DNA of 16,077 nt. Origin: Entrophospora sp. SA101. Taxonomy: Eukaryota; Glomeromycota; Glomeromycetes; Entrophosporales; Entrophosporaceae. Location: NCBI GenBank assembly GCA_958430865.1, contig CAUDNR010000712.1, forward strand, positions 1-16,077, written 5' to 3'. Shown in pieces: positions 10,682-16,077 of this stretch. The position numbers were made by a program, and so were the translations under genes. The notes under the pieces were generated by a model. That model was given only the letters and a program-made list of their open reading frames with translations, was not told the origin of the DNA and made no database searches. The first letter of the stretch is position 1. Each line of letters begins with the position of its first letter.

Positions 10682-10969
10682 TTCCTGAAAATGCTTAAAT
10701 TTGATTTCGATTTCGATTTTGATTTCTTCGATTTCTTTTTCGACATTTTTGTTTTTATGTTCTTTTTCTAATTGGTTGTTTGCTAGTACGTTATTGTTTA
10801 GTTATAAATTGTTAAATGAATCTGTTTAAATCAATCGTTTCATTTGATTCCACCAGAAAGAAAGAAACTAAAAACAAATCGACTAGAATTATGTTTCCTT
10901 TTATACCGAATTTCATGGTCAGAACAAGTAATGATTACATAATAATAATAATTACATCATTATATCATT

Positions 10970-10989
10970 TGACGTAAATAATTACGTAA
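10970..10989. promoter_or_regulatory. Paired bZIP-type sites
   Basis: TGACGTAA (10970-10977) and the palindrome TTACGTAA (10982-10989) lie 4 bases apart and share the 8-mer ACGTAAAT as a direct repeat. Both match CRE/ATF-like bZIP half-site patterns. They are about 290 bases upstream of the small minus-strand frame starting at 10681. Function is inferred from motif resemblance. Confidence 0.3.
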
Positions 10990-11414
10990 ATCTTACACAA
11001 ATACTAATACTAATACTAATATTAAATATTAAATTCATATTTTATCACTATGGGACCTCAGACAATCATATTAAATGGCTAGTGAGTTTCCTTTTTGGGC
11101 CTTTTTTTTAAAAAACCCCCAATTTTTATTATGTAAATGATTGAAGATATTTAACAAGATCACTACCCACTTTTTTCAATACTGGTTCAATTATAATTGT
11201 CCAAGGTCCTATCACTATTATATGATTTTTAGGCCAATCAAATCAATTTTTACGTGATATATATCTCCGTGACAGTTTTCAACCAATCAAATGTGAGCTA
11301 AACGAGAATGTCCATTTGTCTAAACGAGAATTGCTTTTACTGATAATGATATACAACATCCTCAACCTCAACAACAAAAATAAAGTTTTCATACAGTTCA
11401 AAAAATAGCCTCTA
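10990..11414. other. Intergenic DNA with a 12-bp direct repeat
   Basis: No gene is visible. CTAAACGAGAAT occurs twice, at 11298-11309 and 11320-11331 (22-base period). A TACTAA-type hexamer repeat lies near 11001-11022. Confidence 0.45.
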
Positions 11415-11578
11415 CTAGTAATGACGAACAGCATTTATCCACTTTAAAGGGCAACTTCTACTAATTTCAAAATATTCCAATTCGCTTTCATCAAAACTTT
11501 CATCAAATTCCCCTGAACCAGTCACTTCTTGAAATAGATTAGAAATAATGCCTCTTCAATTCTTTCACGAGCTGACAT
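11415..11578 (-). pseudogene. Small broken reading frame, one base missing
   Basis: The minus-strand ATG (11578-11576) starts MSARERIEEALF..., which runs into a stop. One frame over, the sequence continues as LFQEVTGSGEFDESFDESEL and ends ...WINAVRHY at TAG (11417-11415). The total is 164 bases, exactly one short of 55 codons, so one lost base near 11530-11545 explains both halves. The protein would be a short acidic peptide; I do not recognise it. It lies 137 bases outside the left end of the mobile element and reads away from it. Confidence 0.45.
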
Positions 11579-11714
11579 TTTAATAATAATTATGCGCAAA
11601 TTTAAAACATATCTTTTTTAAAAAAAACACATATTGGCCGATTGGAAAAATTGGACCTGATCCGCGTACCTATATTTTTGTTATGTGTGACATAAACCAT
11701 ACGATCCAGTGACT

Positions 11715-11732
11715 TAGCATAATTAAAAATCT
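11715..11732 (+). repeat. Left terminal inverted repeat
   Basis: Eighteen bases, TAGCATAATTAAAAATCT, differing from the reverse complement of 15181-15198 at one position (A against G at position 8). Similarity falls off outward of the TA. Confidence 0.7.
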
Positions 11733-11750
11733 ATTTTTGTATATTTATTT

Positions 11751-11788
11751 GTTGATCAAGCTTATTCAAAACAACAGAGATGATCAAC
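11751..11788. repeat. Left subterminal GTTGATCA motif pair
   Basis: GTTGATCAA at 11751-11759 and the inverted copy TGATCAAC at 11781-11788 sit just inside the left end. A third copy, TTGATCAAC, lies just inside the right end (15164-15172). Repeated subterminal motifs of this kind often bind the transposase; that role is inferred. Confidence 0.45.
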
Positions 11789-11904
11789 AATTTATATGTG
11801 AAGAGTATTGTAAAAATCGAAAAAGTACCCACTTAGAAAAATGGTATACCACCACTTATTTACACCACCTCAAATTTTGTATGATGATACTAATAATATA
11901 GTTC

Positions 11905-11939
11905 TTTTCTGAGCAGAAAATAGTTTTTCCTGAGCGGAA
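11905..11939. repeat. Tandem pair of related palindromes
   Basis: TTTTCTG-AG-CAGAAAA (11905-11920) is followed at once by a diverged copy, TTCC-TGAGC-GGAA (11927-11939). Both are followed by TAGTTT-like sequence, so the 22-base unit is a direct repeat as well as palindromic. They lie about 190 bases upstream of the element's reading frame and could be a regulatory or protein-binding site. Confidence 0.5.
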
Positions 11940-12124
11940 TTTAGTTTGGACTTTTAATAGTTGAAAAGATTGCTTTAAATTTTGCTCAAAATGATGCAAA
12001 TGATCGACAGTTTAACATGAAAACATAAACTAAAAATTTTATTACTTTTTTACAATATTTTTTTTTTTCAAAAAAATAAATAAAATAATCTTTTAACTGA
12101 ATTTTCTTATTCTTTATTATTGAA

Positions 12125-14868
12125 ATGACCAAAGGTATAGGTAAAAAAAATACTGGCCCTTGTGTAGTATGTGGTCAAAATGATCCTAAAATTGAATATA
12201 GAAGACTTACTACTAATTCAATAAAAGCAACATGTAATAGCCCAGTAATTCAGAATATAAATATAAAATTACAGATTAATGACCAATTATGCAAAAAACA
12301 TTATAATGATTTAGTTACTTATAGTCGTGGTAAGCCTCAATTATCAGTAAAACAAAAGGACAATGATAGATCTTTTCACCATACTGGAAGAAATCCAAAA
12401 AAAGTTTGTTTAACACAAGAAGTCTATCAGGAACTTTATAACAAAGCTATGTCTGTTGAACAATTAGAAAAAAAAATAAACAAATTAGAAGCTGATCTAG
12501 ATAAATATATGGTTGAGCCAAATGAAAAAGGTAATAATTATAAAATTTAAAAATATATGGTGGTTATTTTTATACTTCATAATTGCATCCAATAAATATA
12601 TTTGGTTTTTGAATGTATCATAAATTTAATAGAATCTAGTCAATTTTTTCAATTTTTTGGTAACCAAATTGCACTCATGAATGATGTGCTTTTTAAGTAC
12701 CAAAAAGATGGTAACAAACCGATTTTTGAGGCCAAACAATTTATAGAGTTAATTGAAAGAGATGAGCCAAAACTCAAGGGGTTTTTTGATATGTTATATG
12801 AAGCTATGAATCCTGATAGAAAAAATAAAGAAACTAAAAAAAGCTAAAACAAAAAGTAATGTTGCTTTGCTACCAGATGGTTGCACTTAGAAATAAACAA
12901 TTTAGCAGTATTAAAAATGCAGTTGGTTTACATATGTCAGGAGCTGGCACATCTTCTAAAGGTATAAACACACTGGCTAATATGGGGATTAGTTCTACTT
13001 ATCAAACAGTATATAATAAATTAGAACAAATAGTAAAGGAACATAAATTGACTGTCCAGAGTTATATTAAGAAATTTTTCAGAATCTATTAATTGTCAAC
13101 ATTGATGACTATCATAATTTACACAGTACAAGAGTGCCAAGTGTAACTTCTATATCACAAATTGCTCATATGGCAACAATTTTATTTAACAATAAAAATG
13201 TAGCTCCTATTCCATATTATTCAAATAATAATCATCCAATTCATAATCATAATGGTGTTGATGCTTTAATTCTTAAAAATGCTCTTTGGGAAAAATATAT
13301 GATTTCATTTGTTAATAGTTACAATAGTGAAAAAATTAATTGGCAATTTATTCAAAGTATTATAAACATGCCTATGAGCTTATAGAATCTTTGACTGTGC
13401 ATTCATATGATCCAGATGTTTATGAAAAATACAGAAGAAAATTCACCATGACAAAACTAGTTGACCTCATTGAATTGAATTTAAAAAATACCAATGATTA
13501 TCTGCAAGCAATAAAAACATTTATTGGGTTACCTGAAATACAAGTATACTTGTATAATAATGTGATATTTATTCCAGCTGATTTTCCTGGCCAACTATAT
13601 ATTTGTCGAGCTATTGTTAAAAAACTAAAAAATGAAAATGAAACAAGCATTCCAGAAAAAATTACTCATTTGTTTCCTTTCCTTGGTCCACTACATCTTG
13701 CTCTAAATACAAAAGAATCTGTTTTTTTGACCTTCTGGCCATTTTTTGATCAATTATATAGAAGTATTTTTAACAAGAAACATAAATTAGCTGCAAAGCC
13801 AAAACCTTGGAGAATAGATACATTGATGTATCTTGCTCATGCAGGCTGGGAATTAGTTAGAAGATTTGTGGTTGAAAAATTCAAATTCTCAAAAACTCCA
13901 CAATATGTAACATTTTTTGATCTATTAGATAATTTGGTGCCTGCAACTTTGGATATATATAATATCCTTTTTCGACAGAATCACTTCCAAGAGTATGTCA
14001 GCACAGTATTTCGCTTGTGGACTGTAATGAAACGTTTCCACTGTCATAATTATGATAAAATTACACTGGCCTTTTTATCAGATATTCATTATTGGATGCA
14101 GATAGAACATCCTGTAATTGACACACTCAAGAACAACCTAAATATATTTGATGAATACCCAGTGGAAAATTTCCACAGCCTATTGAGAAGGCAGACTACT
14201 GCAAAGGTATCTACTGCAAAATCATTGAGACGTGATGCACTTTTTATAGACCATTTTCATCATGAGAATTCTCTTGGAGCTGCCTTCTCACCAAAGCAAA
14301 ATTATCCATACAGTAAAAAGGATTTAGATTTTTTGGTTAAGAAAACTGCCTTGTTCTTGTTAGACTTTTTTGATGAAGTTTGGAAAACAATGGATTAGTT
14401 GAGGAAAGAATGGAAGGAAAAAGAATAAAAAAGCCCTATTACTATTTTCAAAATCTTAAATCAGGATTTCCTATTGGAGCCTTACCACTTGGTTTTCATA
14501 CACCAGTGCCACCAAGTCAAGAGAATTTTTGTGATAGAATTGAATGTACTAATAGGTCAATAGAAAGTAGTCATGTGTTAGTCTGTGGTCATGCCTATCA
14601 TGAAAGTTGCTTCGAGATAATTAACAGAAGGTGCCATTATTGTTTCATGTATTTATCTAAAGCAATTGATGAGTTAACAAGCTCTTACAATCAAAGATTG
14701 CACATGGAAGAGGATATAAATAATGAATTATTTTCTGAAAATAATATACAAAACACAAATCCAGACTTTGAAGATGCAGACCATATTATATCTCTACCTG
14801 GAATTGATAATCAATTGCAAAAAAGGATATTAGGTATATATATTTCAAAAATTTATAATTATATGTAA
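12125..14868 (+). pseudogene. Element-encoded protein with N-terminal zinc finger and C-terminal RING-like finger, frameshifted
   Basis: The ATG at 12125 starts a C13-x2-C16...C56-x2-H59 finger, then a Lys-rich helix. A GT-AG intron at 12531-12632 (102 nt) removes two in-frame stops and keeps frame. Pieces then continue in successive frames: to 12847, 12859-13092 (SGAGTSSKG), to 13385 (NIDDYHNLH at 13098-13124), to 14398, and to the stop at 14868. Four shifts are needed, at the A7 run 12836-12842, near the T5 run 13075-13079, within 13340-13385, and at the A4 run 14384-14387. Each is repaired by one extra base, for about 881 residues. Blocks with acidic residues: IDDYHN, PADFPGQ (Asp at 13580) and DEYPVENFH (Glu at 14165). 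These could form a DDE-type triad, which is inference. The RING-like finger is C-x4-C-x12-C-x-H-x2-H-x2-C-x7-C-x2-C at 14530-14643. I recall related proteins repeated in Rhizophagus and in cnidarians, but cannot name a family. Likely role: transposase or a relative. Confidence 0.7.
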
Positions 14869-15007
14869 TAAAATTGATCTAATTTATTATTTATACACCT
14901 ACTAAAAGCCTTTGCAGAGAATAAGCAAATATTTTATGACCTCACAAACATTCACAGACTTCCAATTCATAATATAGTTCAACTTTAATTTAATTTGATT
15001 CAAAAAA

Positions 15008-15100
15008 ATAATTAATAAATTAATAAATTAATAAATTAATGAATTAATAAATTAATAAATAAATAAATTAATAAATTAATGAATTAATAAATTTATAAAT
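15008..15100. repeat. TAATAAAT tandem repeat with a 40-bp higher-order duplication
   Basis: Eight-base TAATAAAT units, with occasional G in place of A. Bases 15023-15053 recur identically at 15063-15093, so the array also has a 40-base period. It lies inside the element's right end, about 80 bases from the terminal repeat. Confidence 0.8.
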
Positions 15101-15180
15101 AACAAAATTTTAAAAATATTTGGCTAATTTTTATTGGATTATCAATTACGTGAAACAAAAATATTGATCAACCAATCACA

Positions 15181-15198
15181 AGATTTTTAACTATGCTA
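15181..15198 (-). repeat. Right terminal inverted repeat
   Basis: AGATTTTTAACTATGCTA, the inverted partner of 11715-11732 with 17 of 18 matching. The outermost TA would be shared with the host target if the element uses TA sites. Confidence 0.7.
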
Positions 15199-16077
15199 TT
15201 TGTGTATGTATCCATATATGTGCATCTTATATCTATATAATTGTAGTAATAATAAAATGATTTTGGTATAGAACTAGCAATTTATCATAAAATATCAATA
15301 TTAATATTCGAAATATTTCATTCATGCTGTCTTGACATCTTGCAACTATAATAATAATAATATTATTATTAACAATTATGAAAAGCAAAATACCAATCAT
15401 TCGTTTACTATCTTGATGAGGATATTATATAGTTACCCAGCAAGATCTGCTCCACATATTGATTCCAATAAAAACATTTATAAACTAAAAGACACCACAT
15501 TATATCAATACAAATAAAAAATGTACCTCTGGTTAAGTTATTAAAACGTCTTCAGAACCAAACCATATCATACCAAACAACAACACTCACATTTTGTCAT
15601 CTTTGAAAAATAAATTGCATTTCCAAGAAAAGGATCAATCCGCGTCAAAAAAAAACACCAAGTGTCAATAATAAAATAAAAAACGTAAAGAAAAAGCCAA
15701 AAGAAGTAAAGAAAAACAAAGTTTTTGAAAATGAGCGAGTGTTTGTCATAAGAATGGTGGTGATTATTGCCACTTGTTGTCATCCTAGTTTATTTAAAGG
15801 AATGATTGTGAAAAATGGTAACCATATTATTATGGTTGGCTCGGTCTAAAGACCTCCTATTGCTGCGCCACGCTCTCAAATTTCAAAAATGCAATAAAAT
15901 TTTTTAAGAAAGGGTTGCACGTGATTTTGGTTAAAAAACTATTTTCCTTAGCATGGTGGAAGTTTGATTTTATTGGATATAAGATGTGACAAAATAAAAT
16001 TTAGGTTTTTACCAAAATTAGAAAATTTTAGGGAAAATCAAGATTTATATGGAATGTGTAACGTTGATCGCAGCGAA
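15199..16077. other. Right flank without a convincing gene
   Basis: A plus-strand frame without an early ATG is open from about 15607 to 15849, with a Lys-rich stretch (near 15670-15725) and then VFVIRMVVIIATCCHP. It could be a remnant or an exon of a gene extending elsewhere, but nothing identifies it. A short hydrophobic antisense frame (15568-15783) is probably its shadow. A small hairpin GGTCT-AA-AGACC lies at 15843-15854. The last 200 bases show only short frames. Confidence 0.35.

Larger units (their letters stand above)
11715..15198 (+). mobile_element. 3.5-kb DNA-transposon-like element with terminal inverted repeats
   Basis: The ends are TAGCATAATTAAAAATCT (11715-11732) and its inverted counterpart at 15181-15198, matching 17 of 18. 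Both start with TA, which would fit a TA target duplication, although no longer target duplication is visible. A second motif, GTTGATCAA, lies 18 bases inside the left repeat (11751-11759), and its inverse lies 8 bases inside the right repeat (15164-15172). The unit contains a single large plus-strand reading frame (12125-14868) with zinc-finger-like motifs at both protein ends. About 390 bases of non-coding leader precede it and about 310 bases follow. A class II transposon with a degraded transposase is the simplest reading. The superfamily is not identified, and the boundaries rest on the inverted repeats alone. Confidence 0.68.

Noticed and set aside
12836..12843. Programmed -1 frameshifting at A7G
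   Set aside because: The zero-frame codon phase does not fit the X XXY YYZ slippery pattern, and three further shifts would be needed.
15332..15517. 61-codon plus-strand frame in the right flank
   Set aside because: It lacks a proper ATG start, is Asn/Ile-rich low complexity, and has no recognisable motif.
15835..15884. Possible tRNA or small structured RNA near TTGGCTCGGTC
   Set aside because: There is a short hairpin and an A-box-like string, but no B box, acceptor stem or cloverleaf could be built.
1..16077. CRISPR arrays, bacterial operons or phage genes
   Set aside because: No spaced direct repeats, ribosome binding sites or bacterial gene packing; spliceosomal introns show the DNA is eukaryotic.

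Overview
The window is strongly A/T-rich nuclear DNA of a eukaryote. Short GT-AG introns, Asn/Asp homopolymer runs in proteins, BTB genes and abundant decayed repeats are most like an arbuscular-mycorrhizal (Glomeromycotina, Rhizophagus-type) fungus. That assignment is inference from style and family content; no marker gene proves it.

Layout from left to right. Bases 1-731 (+) hold the 3' part of a BTB-domain gene whose start lies outside the window. Bases 1105-1627 (+) are a badly decayed coding relic. Bases 1964-9381 (-) hold one large, intact gene of 12 exons encoding a 2176-residue URB1/Npa1-like nucleolar factor for early 60S ribosome assembly. I resolved all 11 introns: every one is GT-AG, 66-95 nt long, and the frame is continuous throughout. 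Bases 9382-10402 are non-coding, with two short relic reading frames and a hairpin element bounded by 13-bp direct repeats. Bases 10403-10681 (-) are a small orphan reading frame. Bases 11415-11578 (-) are a small broken gene missing one base.

Bases 11715-15198 are the most unusual part: a 3.5-kb mobile-element-like unit. Its ends are 17/18-matching inverted repeats beginning with TA. It has subterminal GTTGATCA motifs, and it carries one reading frame of about 880 codons (12125-14868, +) broken by four single-base frameshifts, all in the same direction. That protein has an N-terminal CxxC...CxxH finger, a large central region with conserved-looking acidic blocks, and a C-terminal RING-like finger. 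I cannot assign it to a named transposase superfamily. Bases 15199-16077 show no convincing gene.

The genes do not form a functional unit. A housekeeping ribosome-biogenesis gene sits between accessory, repeat-derived sequence and a BTB gene. The contrast is clear: 6.5 kb of URB1 coding sequence has no defect, while the flanking element-derived reading frames each lack single bases.
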